A program made the translations under genes and the position numbers. DNA of 64,000 nucleotides from contig NZ_POXP01000003.1 of NCBI RefSeq assembly GCF_003044935.1, forward strand, positions 1 to 64,000. The letters run 5' to 3'. Below are positions 53,674 to 64,000 of the stretch, in pieces (within the stretch, counting starts at the first letter, position 1; every line of letters begins with the position of its first letter). The notes beneath the pieces were generated by a model. The model did no database searches, was not told the origin of the DNA, and was given only the letters and a program-made list of their open reading frames with translations. This stretch comes from Neisseria subflava. GTDB lineage: Bacteria > Pseudomonadota > Gammaproteobacteria > Burkholderiales > Neisseriaceae.

Positions 53674-54028
53674 TGCTTTTCCTTTTTAGCGCGGCATAAA
53701 GTGCATATTGGGTATGCGCCGCTGTGGTTTTAGATGATTTCCTGAGACGTCGGAAGGTAGGTTTGCCATCCGGCGTTTAAATAATGTCGGAACAGGGCGG
53801 AGCCTGAGAAATGAATCTGGTTATTTTCCCGAACTTGTCGGTAAATGTCCAGTAAAAGATAGAAAAAAGGCGTTTTTCGGCGAAAAAAGAAAGGAACGCT
53901 GATTTTCGTTAAAAAGTGATTTTTTCAAGAGCGTTTATTCTAATTTATTGGTTTTTCGACAAAACATGCCGTCTGAAAACCAACTTTGCGCGTATAATGG
54001 CGCCTGTTTTTTTAAAGTATGCACGACA
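53674..54028. other. Divergent promoter region of accB and queA
   Basis: No gene seen. A TATAAT at 53993-53998 is the likely -10 of queA. An AT-dialect uptake sequence (ATGCCGTCTGAA, from 53966) stands just upstream; it is one of the few of this dialect here. The accB promoter should lie around 53750-53900; no clear pair of boxes was picked. Confidence 0.4.
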
Positions 54029-55057
54029 ATGGATATTTCCGATTTTGATTTTGAATTGCCCGAAAAACTGATTGCTCAGCATCCTCCGGAAGTGCGCGGC
54101 AGTAGCAGGCTTCTGGTTGCCTTGCCTACATTGCCGATTGAAGACAAACATTTCGGCGATTTACCCGATTATGTCGCACCGGGCGATGTGCTGGTGTTTA
54201 ACAATACCAAAGTGATGAAGGCACGCCTGTTCGGCCAAAAAGCCAGCGGTGGCAAAATCGAAGCCCTGATTGAGCGGGTATTGGACGCGCATACTGCATT
54301 GGCGCACATCCGCTCGTCCAAATCGCCGAAACCGGGTACAGAATTGATTTTTGAAGGCGATATCCGTGCCGTCATGATGGAGCGTGCGGAAGAATTGTTT
54401 TGCCTGAAATTTGAAGGCGAGCAAACCGTTTACGAACTTTTAGAGCAAAACGGCCATCTGCCCTTGCCGCCTTATATCGAACGCGCGGCCGATGATGAAG
54501 ACGACAGCCGCTATCAGACCGTGTACGCCAAGTATCAAGGCGCAGTGGCCGCGCCGACGGCAGGCTTACACTTTACCGATGAATTGTTGGGTCGTCTGAA
54601 AGCCAAAGGCGTAGAAACCGCAGAAGTGACCCTGCACGTCGGTGCCGGCACATTCCAACCCGTGCGCGTCGATAAAATTGAAGAACACAAAATGCACAGC
54701 GAGTGGTTTGACGTACCGGTCGAGACTGTTGCCGCCGTTGAGGCTGCCAAAGCGCGCGGCAATAAGGTGTGGGCTGTGGGCACAACCTCCATGCGCGCCT
54801 TGGAATCCGCCGCACGCGAGACAGGCCGTCTGAAAGCCGGTCGCGGCGATACCGATATTTTCATTACGCCGGGCTACCGCTTCAATGTTGCCGACCGCTT
54901 GATTACCAATTTCCACCTGCCCAAATCAACCTTGCTAATGCTCGTCAGCGCGTTTTCGGGCATGGAACATATCCGCAGCGTTTACCGTCATGCGGTGGAA
55001 CAGGAATACCGCTTTTTCAGCTATGGCGATGCGATGATTTTGGGGAAAGCGGAATAA
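54029..55057 (+). CDS. queA: S-adenosylmethionine:tRNA ribosyltransferase-isomerase
   Basis: Adds the ribosyl part of SAM to preQ1 in the wobble position of GUN-anticodon tRNAs, such as the tRNA-His at 24114, in queuosine synthesis. 342 residues. Family blocks: [71 protein letters not shown]-like, [12 protein letters not shown] and [17 protein letters not shown]. The start at 54029 ([10 protein letters not shown]) is chosen as the conserved beginning; the open frame runs up to 53948 but includes the promoter. Confidence 0.96.
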   Translation: MDISDFDFELPEKLIAQHPPEVRGSSRLLVALPTLPIEDKHFGDLPDYVAPGDVLVFNNTKVMKARLFGQKASGGKIEALIERVLDAHTALAHIRSSKSPKPGTELIFEGDIRAVMMERAEELFCLKFEGEQTVYELLEQNGHLPLPPYIERAADDEDDSRYQTVYAKYQGAVAAPTAGLHFTDELLGRLKAKGVETAEVTLHVGAGTFQPVRVDKIEEHKMHSEWFDVPVETVAAVEAAKARGNKVWAVGTTSMRALESAARETGRLKAGRGDTDIFITPGYRFNVADRLITNFHLPKSTLLMLVSAFSGMEHIRSVYRHAVEQEYRFFSYGDAMILGKAE

Positions 55058-55216
55058 ATCGGAAACGGATTGGAGCGTTTCAAACAGAGGTTATTTGGGT
55101 TGTCCCGAATCTGAATCAGTTTGAACGCTCTACTAAAATACGCGAATTAAAATAAATTATTGAAGTAAACACGCGAAGTTATTGGAATTTGAGTTGTAAG
55201 AAATAAAGCACAAAAC

Positions 55217-55256
55217 AAAAAGGCCGTCTGAAAATCGTTTTTCAGACGGCCTTTTA
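55217..55256. terminator. Inverted uptake-sequence terminator after gyrB
   Basis: AAAAGGCCGTCTGAAAA pairs with TTTTCAGACGGCCTTTT; T and A runs on both sides, 12 bases beyond the gyrB stop. Confidence 0.85.
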
Positions 55257-55267
55257 TCTTTCCATGC

Positions 55268-57709
<2,442 letters not shown>

Positions 57710-57798
57710 TCAAACGGGCGCAGCGGATGTGTTCCGAAAGGTCAAAATAATAGGCAATTATACCTGATTTTGCTGGAATATTCAGCGTTTTAAGTACA

Positions 57799-57836
57799 AA
57801 AAGGCCGTCTGAAAGATTAAATTTCAGACGGCCTTT
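57799..57836. terminator. Inverted uptake-sequence terminator after prmA
   Basis: AAAGGCCGTCTGAAA and TTTCAGACGGCCTTT with a seven-base loop; 17 bases beyond the prmA stop on the minus strand. Confidence 0.75.
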
Positions 57837-57852
57837 GTATCGGAAAACAGGT

Positions 57853-58740
57853 TTAGCGTTTGACGCCACTCAATCGCGCCCAGCCTTCTTCGATTTCGGC
57901 AGGTTCGATGTCGAACCATTGGCTGTAAATGCCGCTGAGTTCTTCGACTTGTTCGTCCAAAAGGCCGGACAAGACAATGCGGCCACCTTGTTTGGTGCGT
58001 GCGGCAAGCATTTCGCCGAGCATACGCAGCGGGTTGGCCAGAATGTTGGCGACAACGACATCAAATTGACCTTGTGGCAGGCCGTCCGGCAGGTAGAACT
58101 GCGCGTCGACGTTGTTTTGCGCGGCATTGTCTTTGCTGGCGCGGATGGCTTGTTCGTCAATGTCTACGCCGATGGCGGAGCCTGCACCGAGTTTGAGGGC
58201 GGCAATGGCCAAAATGCCTGAGCCGCAGCCGTAGTCCAATACGCTTTCGCCGCCTTTGAGCTGCGTGTCCAGCCATTTGAGGCAGAGACGTGTGGTCGGA
58301 TGGCTGCCTGTGCCGAAGGCAAGACCCGGGTCGAGTTGCAGGTTGACGGCGTTGCCGTCGGGCGCTTCGTGCCAAGACGGGGTAATCCATAGGCGGTCGG
58401 AAATTTGAATCGGGTCGAATTGCGCTTGGGTCAGGCGTACCCAGTCTTGATCTTCAAGGATTTCGCCGGTGTATTTCAAATCGTTCAAACCGCATTCCTG
58501 CGCGGCGGCTTCGATAATGGAAGCGGCATCGTCGCTTTCGCCGAAAAGGGCGATGACTTTGCTTTGTTGCCAGATTTGTTCGGTCGGCATGCCCGGCTCG
58601 CCGAAAATGGCCTGCTCGTTTTCTGTACCGGCGTAGGCATCTTCAATGGCGGCGGACAATGCGCCGTGTTCCATCAGCGCGTCGGCAAGGCGTTCGGCGA
58701 CGGCATCGTTGACGTTGATGGTGATTTGTTGATAGGACAT
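57853..58740 (-). CDS. prmA: Ribosomal protein L11 methyltransferase
   Basis: Trimethylates lysines and the N-terminus of L11. 295 residues: N-terminal substrate-binding domain, then the SAM fold with DPGLAFGTGSHPTTRLCLKWL, SVLDYGCGSGILAIAALKLG, AIGVDIDEQAIRASKDNA and DVVVANILANPLRML. All PrmA hallmarks are intact. Monocistronic; terminators on both sides. Confidence 0.95.
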   Translation of the reverse strand: MSYQQITINVNDAVAERLADALMEHGALSAAIEDAYAGTENEQAIFGEPGMPTEQIWQQSKVIALFGESDDAASIIEAAAQECGLNDLKYTGEILEDQDWVRLTQAQFDPIQISDRLWITPSWHEAPDGNAVNLQLDPGLAFGTGSHPTTRLCLKWLDTQLKGGESVLDYGCGSGILAIAALKLGAGSAIGVDIDEQAIRASKDNAAQNNVDAQFYLPDGLPQGQFDVVVANILANPLRMLGEMLAARTKQGGRIVLSGLLDEQVEELSGIYSQWFDIEPAEIEEGWARLSGVKR

Positions 58741-58760
58741 GGTGGGGCTTTCTTTTTAAT

Positions 58761-58801
58761 AAGGCCGTCTGAAAATCGACGTTGTGCTTTCAGACGGCCT
58801 T
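58761..58801. terminator. Inverted uptake-sequence terminator after dapB
   Basis: AAGGCCGTCTGAAA and TTTCAGACGGCCTT with a 13-base loop, between dapB and prmA. Confidence 0.65.
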
Positions 58802-58829
58802 GTAAGGTATGAAACCTGATGATGCGGGT

Positions 58830-59648
<819 letters not shown>

Positions 59649-60044
59649 TTATTGCGGTTTGGTTTCGGTGGTCGGAACGACGTTTTGTCCGGCCTGAACC
59701 GCTTCGATGGATTTTTGAATGGCATCGCCTTCGGCGCGTGCGAGGACGTCGTTTTCAAAGTACAGGGTCAGGTTGCTTTGTTCTTTGATGATGCCGTTGC
59801 GGCTGGTGTTGAAAGTGTAATCCCAGCGGTCGGCATGGAAGGCGTCGCGCAAGAGTGGCGTACCAAGCAGCAGTTGGACTTGGTCGCGGGTCATACCTTG
59901 GCGCAGGGAAACCACGGCGCGGGGATTGAGCTCGTTACCTTGAATGATTTTAAGTTTGTAGGATGGAAAGTTGGATACGCGCTCGGCACTGCATGAGGCC
60001 AGACCTAAAATAGCGGCGATGGCAAGGCATAAGGCTTTATTCAC
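59649..60044 (-). CDS. bamE: Outer membrane assembly lipoprotein BamE
   Basis: Small lipoprotein of the BAM complex that inserts barrel proteins. 131 residues from a GTG at 60044, chosen since AAAGGTAAGCCC precedes it and it directly starts the lipoprotein signal (VNKALCLAIAAILGLASC; lipobox cysteine at residue 18); upstream ATGs at 60065 and 60110 give odd extensions. SmpA/OmlA fold: VVSLRQGMTRDQVQLLLGTPLLRDAFHADRWDYTF. A divergent gene, fur, shares its promoter region. Confidence 0.9.
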   Translation of the reverse strand: MNKALCLAIAAILGLASCSAERVSNFPSYKLKIIQGNELNPRAVVSLRQGMTRDQVQLLLGTPLLRDAFHADRWDYTFNTSRNGIIKEQSNLTLYFENDVLARAEGDAIQKSIEAVQAGQNVVPTTETKPQ

Positions 60045-60106
60045 GGGCTTACCTTTCTGTGTCATTTCGGGAAAGATGTTTATCATCGCTTGAATATTTT
60101 TAAAAA

Positions 60107-60125
60107 GCAAACGATAATCATCTTC
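60107..60125 (+). promoter_or_regulatory. Fur box between bamE and fur
   Basis: The 19 bases match about 14 of the consensus Fur site, with GATAATCAT intact and TTC at the end. The place, 130 bases before fur and 60 before bamE, suggests autoregulation of fur, and perhaps iron control of the bamE-dapB unit. Confidence 0.6.
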
Positions 60126-60258
60126 TTAATTTTTCTTTTCGCCGATTTTCAATTGCAAGACCGGCGGCAGATTGCCGCCCTTTAACGGCCCAATAGTGGG
60201 CAAACGGGCGGAAAGTGCGTATTATAACGGTTATTACCTTACAGGGATATTGAATATT

Positions 60259-60693
60259 ATGGAAAAATTCAGCAACATTGCGCAATTGAAAGACAGCGGT
60301 TTGAAAGTTACAGGTCCGCGTTTGAAAATTTTGGACTTGTTTGAAACTCATGCCGAGGAGCATTTGAGTGCGGAAGATGTGTACCGTATCCTGTTGGAAG
60401 AGGGCGTGGAAATCGGCGTGGCGACGATTTACCGTGTGTTGACCCAGTTTGAACAGGCCGGCATTTTGCAACGCCACCACTTTGAAACCGGCAAAGCGGT
60501 TTACGAATTGGACAAAGGCGATCACCACGACCACATCGTTTGCGTGAAATGCGGCGAAGTAACCGAATTCCACAATCCGGAAATCGAAGCGCTGCAAGAC
60601 AAAATCGCTGAAGAAAACGGTTACCGTATCGTTGACCACGCGCTGTATATGTACGGCGTATGCGGCGAATGCCAAACCAAAACCAAACGTTAA
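60259..60693 (+). CDS. fur: Ferric uptake regulator Fur
   Basis: Iron-sensing repressor of 144 residues that controls the fet genes and nrrF in this window. Winged-helix domain ([48 protein letters not shown]), then the metal-binding dimerisation domain with [27 protein letters not shown] (His cluster and CxxC) and a second CxxC (CGECQ) near the end. The start at 60259 is the conserved [10 protein letters not shown]; the open frame extends to 60172 without a ribosome site. Confidence 0.97.
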   Translation: MEKFSNIAQLKDSGLKVTGPRLKILDLFETHAEEHLSAEDVYRILLEEGVEIGVATIYRVLTQFEQAGILQRHHFETGKAVYELDKGDHHDHIVCVKCGEVTEFHNPEIEALQDKIAEENGYRIVDHALYMYGVCGECQTKTKR

Positions 60694-60770
60694 TCAGTTT
60701 GTATGTTGATTTTTCAGACGGCCTTGGGCATTTTCAGCCTGAGGCCGTCTGAAACTTTATGGGCTTTACG

Positions 60771-61517
60771 ATGAAGATTCCTTTTCTTGCGCCACGGGAT
60801 TATCGTTTCCCCGACCTGTCTTACGCTTTGGCAGAATGCGACGGCTTGGTCGGCATCAGCGGCGATTTGGATACGGGGCGGCTGTTGTCGGCGTATGGGC
60901 AGGGGATTTTTCCGTGGTTTAGCCGCGACGGTTGGTTTTTCTGGTATGCGGTTGCGCCGCGGGCCGTGATTGTGCCGGAAAGCCTGCATATAGGCCGTTC
61001 GCTCGCCAAAACTTTGCGTCACAAGCCGTATCGGGTAACGGTCAACCGCTGTTTTGAAAAAGTGATTGCCCATTGCGCCAATGTGCCGCGTCCGGAACAG
61101 GACGGAACGTGGATAGAACCAGCGTTTCAGACGGCCTATTTGAAGCTGCACCATCAGGGGCATGCGCATTCGTTTGAATGCTGGCTGCCGGACGAACAAG
61201 GCGAAATGCAGTTGGCAGGCGGGTTTTACGGCGTGCAAATCGGCTGCGTATTTTATGGTGAATCGATGTTTGCCTTGCGTCCCGATGCGTCAAAGGTTGC
61301 GTTTGCCTGCGCCGTACCGTTTCTGGAGGATTTGGGCGTTGCACTGATAGACTGTCAGCAGGATACGGAACATATGCGCCGTTTTGGTTCGCAGTTGATG
61401 GATTTTGCCGACTTTCAGACGGCCTTGAAGGATTTGAACGCGAAACCGTTAAAGCGGAATATCGAATGCGGCGTGGTGGCTGAAAATCTTCTGCAAAAGA
61501 TTGGCGGCGAAGATTGA
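60771..61517 (+). CDS. aat: Leucyl/phenylalanyl-tRNA-protein transferase
   Basis: Attaches Leu or Phe to proteins that begin with Arg or Lys, marking them for ClpS/ClpAP (N-degron pathway). 248 residues. Hallmarks: [92 protein letters not shown] and [16 protein letters not shown]. The start at 60771 matches the usual MKIPFLAP; an ATG four codons earlier lies against an uptake sequence. Uptake sequences are read in frame as FQTAY and FQTAL. Confidence 0.94.
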   Translation: MKIPFLAPRDYRFPDLSYALAECDGLVGISGDLDTGRLLSAYGQGIFPWFSRDGWFFWYAVAPRAVIVPESLHIGRSLAKTLRHKPYRVTVNRCFEKVIAHCANVPRPEQDGTWIEPAFQTAYLKLHHQGHAHSFECWLPDEQGEMQLAGGFYGVQIGCVFYGESMFALRPDASKVAFACAVPFLEDLGVALIDCQQDTEHMRRFGSQLMDFADFQTALKDLNAKPLKRNIECGVVAENLLQKIGGED

Positions 61518-61778
61518 TTTATCGGCACGGCGTGTCGGCAGCATCGACAGTCTGCATATTGTGATTGGGAAACCGATTGGAAAATAAATGCGATTCCATT
61601 CACTTGAACAGGCCGTCTGAAAATCTTGGCTTAGCCGAAATCCGGCCGTGTAACGCTCGGCGCTAATCATGTTAATAGCTGACGAAATCGCTTTTACATG
61701 GCAAAATAACGAGTTAAATATTTGTAATAGGGTGCCTGAATAGGTTTCAGACGGCCCTGATCTCTTGAAGGAATCAAC

Positions 61779-62600
61779 ATGTCTTTGCAAAACATCATTG
61801 AAACGGCTTTTGAAAACCGTGCCGAAATCAATCCGAATACTGTTACCCCCGAAGTGCGTGAAGCGGTTTTGGAAACCATCCGCCAACTCGACTCCGGCAA
61901 ACTGCGCGTTGCCGAGCGTTTGGGCGTGGGCGAATGGAAAGTCAACGAATGGGCGAAAAAAGCCGTGTTGCTGTCTTTCCGCATTCAGGACAATGAAATT
62001 CTCAACGACGGTGTGAACAAATACTTCGACAAAGTGCCGACTAAATTTGCCGATTGGTCTGAAGACGAATTCCGCAGCGCAGGTTTCCGCGCAGTTCCGG
62101 GTGCGGTTGCCCGCCGCGGCAGCTTTGTGGCGAAAAATGTCGTGTTGATGCCTTCTTATGTCAATATCGGCGCATACGTTGACGAAGGTGCGATGGTCGA
62201 TACTTGGGCAACTGTCGGCTCTTGCGCGCAAATCGGTAAAAACGTGCACTTGAGCGGCGGCGTCGGCATCGGCGGCGTACTCGAGCCTCTGCAAGCCAGC
62301 CCGACCATTATTGAAGACAACTGCTTCATCGGCGCGCGTTCTGAAATTGTTGAAGGCGTGATTGTCGAAGAAGGCAGCGTGATTTCTATGGGCGTGTTCA
62401 TCGGTCAATCCACCAAAATCTTTGACCGTACTACCGGCGAAATCTATCAAGGCCGCGTACCGGCAGGTTCGGTTGTTGTATCCGGCAGCATGCCTTCCAA
62501 AGACGGCAGCCACAGCCTCTACTGTGCGGTTATCGTCAAACGCGTGGATGCGCAAACCCGTGCGAAAACCAGCGTGAATGAATTGTTGCGCGGTATCTAA
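61779..62600 (+). CDS. dapD: 2,3,4,5-tetrahydropyridine-2,6-dicarboxylate N-succinyltransferase
   Basis: Succinylates the cyclic intermediate of the lysine/diaminopimelate pathway with succinyl-CoA. 273 residues: N-terminal helical domain, then a left-handed beta helix of hexapeptide repeats ([46 protein letters not shown] is the conserved core, seen in several pieces) and the C-terminal [30 protein letters not shown] precedes the ATG. Confidence 0.96.
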   Translation: MSLQNIIETAFENRAEINPNTVTPEVREAVLETIRQLDSGKLRVAERLGVGEWKVNEWAKKAVLLSFRIQDNEILNDGVNKYFDKVPTKFADWSEDEFRSAGFRAVPGAVARRGSFVAKNVVLMPSYVNIGAYVDEGAMVDTWATVGSCAQIGKNVHLSGGVGIGGVLEPLQASPTIIEDNCFIGARSEIVEGVIVEEGSVISMGVFIGQSTKIFDRTTGEIYQGRVPAGSVVVSGSMPSKDGSHSLYCAVIVKRVDAQTRAKTSVNELLRGI

Positions 62601-62665
62601 TCGGATAACGATGACGCCGACTGAGGGTGGGTGGCAAAGCCTGCCTTACGGTCGGGTGTGAACAC

Positions 62666-62696
62666 AAAACAGGCAGAATATTCTGCCTGTTTTTTT
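62666..62696 (+). terminator. Terminator of dapD
   Basis: AAAACAGGCAGAA pairs with TTCTGCCTGTTTT around two bases, T run follows; 66 bases after dapD. Confidence 0.9.
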
Positions 62697-62703
62697 ATGG
62701 TTT

Positions 62704-62738
62704 AAAGGCCGTCTGAAACGATTTCAGACGGCCTTTTG
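62704..62738. terminator. Inverted uptake-sequence terminator
   Basis: AAAGGCCGTCTGAAA and TTTCAGACGGCCTTT with a three-base loop; terminator for the minus-strand glycosyltransferase gene. Confidence 0.75.
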
Positions 62739-62793
62739 TTTTTGATGACGGGTTGTTTAAGATAATCGAAGGAGAGGGGTTCTTTGCCTGAAA

Positions 62794-63588
62794 TTACGCT
62801 TTCGGCCAGTCGGCGCAATAGTATTGCCAATAGACTTCGATAAAAGGAATCTCGCCGTAATCGCACAGCCACGGTTTGGCGCGTGTGGTGTAGTGGATAA
62901 CGGGCGGAACGGTGTCGGGTTTGGGGAATACTTCGCCGAGGTCTCGTTTTTGGAAGTATTCGACTGCGCCGGTCTGGAAGTTCCAAGATTCTTCTAGTTG
63001 CAGCCAGTTTTTTTGAAATACGGTGTTTAGAAAGCATTGGTCGCCGTAGGGTACGGCTTCGTTGAGACAGGAAGCGGTTTTCAGAAGTTGCTCCGCGATA
63101 TTGTGTTCACGCCATTGCACCAAGTCGGCCAACAGCATGCCTGAATTGAAATAGGGTGTGGTGTGTAGGTCGATAGGATGTTTCCATTCGGTGCGCGCCA
63201 AAACGGAATCTTGTACCGCTGCAACGGGATATCCGCGCATATCGAGGTTGAACAAATCGTGCAGGGATTGGGTAACCACCATATCGCTGTCGAGATACAG
63301 GGCGCGGTCGACGGGCAGGTGCTGCATCATCAGGCGGAAAAATGCGGCATCCGAAATATGGGACAGGCGGCGATATTGGCTGAAGTCCATTTCGATTTTG
63401 ACATCATTCAGACGGCTGCCGCTGGCGGCGAGTTTTTGGTTGGTATAGTTGATCCATTCCTTCCTGAAGGTGTTGTGCATAAGGTAGAAATTGACACCTG
63501 TATTGTGCGTACAGATGGACTTCATCAGGGTATGGACTTGTTCGGCATAGCCGGTATCGGCGGCAAGGACGATGGTAATGTTGCTCAT
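62794..63588 (-). CDS. Glycosyltransferase family 8 protein (LgtC/RfaJ-like)
   Basis: A 264-residue retaining glycosyltransferase. Conserved: IVLAADTGYAEQVHTLMKSI at the start, the metal-binding DxD motif in ALYLDSDMVV, PYFNSGMLLADLVQW, the DQCFLN block and IHYTTRAKPWLC, all family 8 hallmarks. Members add galactose or glucose to lipooligosaccharide. It is not the phase-variable lgtC of pathogens: sequence similarity is low, and no poly-G tract is present. Donor and acceptor cannot be read from the sequence. It is upstream of the rmuC end but not coupled to it. Confidence 0.87.
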   Translation of the reverse strand: MSNITIVLAADTGYAEQVHTLMKSICTHNTGVNFYLMHNTFRKEWINYTNQKLAASGSRLNDVKIEMDFSQYRRLSHISDAAFFRLMMQHLPVDRALYLDSDMVVTQSLHDLFNLDMRGYPVAAVQDSVLARTEWKHPIDLHTTPYFNSGMLLADLVQWREHNIAEQLLKTASCLNEAVPYGDQCFLNTVFQKNWLQLEESWNFQTGAVEYFQKRDLGEVFPKPDTVPPVIHYTTRAKPWLCDYGEIPFIEVYWQYYCADWPKA

Positions 63589-63626
63589 TGGTTAAATTCC
63601 CTTTATTTGCAATGTTTTAAATTTTG

Positions 63627-64000
63627 TCAGTCATTTTCTTGGTCTTGTGCAGTTGGTAAAGCGGCATGGTCTTCGGTTTCCGACACGGCCTTTTCTACTA
63701 AATCCCGTTGCAGTTGTTTGCCGGCTTTGATGCCCAATTTGCGTAGTTTTTCGGTGCTGCTGATGAGGTTGCCCCTGCCGGAAACCAAGCGGCCGTAGGC
63801 CGTCTGAAACTGGGATTGTGCCTGGCTGAGCGCTTTATTGATGCCATCCATGCTTTCGACAAAGCCGACAAATTTGTCATAGAGTTTGCTGCCTGCTTCG
63901 GCAATCGCCAGTGCGTTTTGGTTTTGCTGCTCGTTGCGCCAGATGTTGGCAACGGTGCGCAGGGTGGCGAGCAGGGTGCTGGGGCCGGTCAGCATGATGC
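63627..64000 (-). CDS. rmuC: DNA recombination protein RmuC, C-terminal part (partial)
   Basis: The gene runs off the right end of the window; 122 C-terminal residues from the first in-window methionine, continuing beyond. The sequence GPSTLLATLRTVANIWRNEQQNQNALAIAEAGSKLYDKFVGFVESM and the following coiled region (QAQSQFQTAYGRLVSGRGNLIS) are the conserved end of the RmuC nuclease-like domain, involved in limiting DNA inversions. An acidic tail closes it. An uptake sequence is read in frame (FQTAYG). Its start and catalytic core are outside. Confidence 0.88.
   Translation of the reverse strand, partial: IMLTGPSTLLATLRTVANIWRNEQQNQNALAIAEAGSKLYDKFVGFVESMDGINKALSQAQSQFQTAYGRLVSGRGNLISSTEKLRKLGIKAGKQLQRDLVEKAVSETEDHAALPTAQDQEND

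Noticed and set aside
62794-63588. Phase-variable lgtC
   Set aside because: Family 8 features are shared, but overall similarity is low and the poly-G tract is absent.

Overview
The window is a stretch of a Neisseria chromosome, most likely a commensal of the N. subflava / N. flavescens kind. The main reason is the very frequent DNA uptake sequence in its AG dialect (AGGCCGTCTGAA and its complement). It occurs singly and, mostly, as inverted pairs that serve as transcription terminators between genes. The AT dialect of meningococcus and gonococcus is rare here. Protein content agrees: a FetA-type siderophore receptor with its transporter, a NExo-type exonuclease, LpxL1, a BirA-CoaX fusion, a Slam protein and the Fur-controlled small RNA NrrF in its usual neighbourhood. 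This species assignment is an inference; no rRNA lies in the window.

Layout. 1-3470: a candidate small-RNA locus (perhaps tandem), uvrB, an AT-rich unknown membrane-protein gene and the remnant of an IS5-family element. 3472-13470: NExo exonuclease, an ArsR-type regulator, an orphan peptide-binding protein, a YihY-type membrane protein, a WrbA-like flavoprotein, a siderophore receptor, aroG and a DUF2459 protein. 13680-17470: a lipoprotein with all the hallmarks of a subtype-B tannase next to a Slam-family outer membrane protein. 17643-23723: a YgjP-like protease, a plsC-gmhB operon, an Mtr-type tryptophan permease, an AI-2E family protein and folD. 23882-28490: a promoter with tRNA-Pro, tRNA-Arg and tRNA-His, then rfaE2, birA-coaX, a SPOR-like gene, nrrF and a DUF4189 gene. 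28752-35902: tldD, prmC, an exonuclease, an AT-rich gap with a candidate structured RNA, lpxL1, ruvC, a nitrilase and a broken porin gene.

36205-47003: csbD and a DUF1328 gene, avtA, and the fet iron-siderophore cluster (fetA, fetB, fetC, fetD, ATPase), interrupted by a sugar O-acyltransferase gene and an FmdE-like gene. 47276-49736: groES-groEL behind a heat-shock promoter, and a 21-codon gene just after katA. 49746-57658: katA, accC, a YqaE-like gene, accB, queA, gyrB. 57853-64000: prmA, dapB, bamE, fur, aat, dapD, a family-8 glycosyltransferase and the 3' end of rmuC.

Themes that join the genes: iron (Fur, NrrF, FetA-E, a second TonB receptor, Fur boxes in front of fetA, nrrF and fur); envelope and lipooligosaccharide (gmhB, rfaE2, lpxL1, GT8, plsC, BamE, Slam, O-acyltransferase); fatty acid start-up (BirA with its substrate AccB and partner AccC); and lysine/diaminopimelate synthesis (dapB, dapD). 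The items most worth follow-up are the tannase-Slam pair, the katA-linked microprotein, the small-RNA loci and the gene insertion in the fet cluster.
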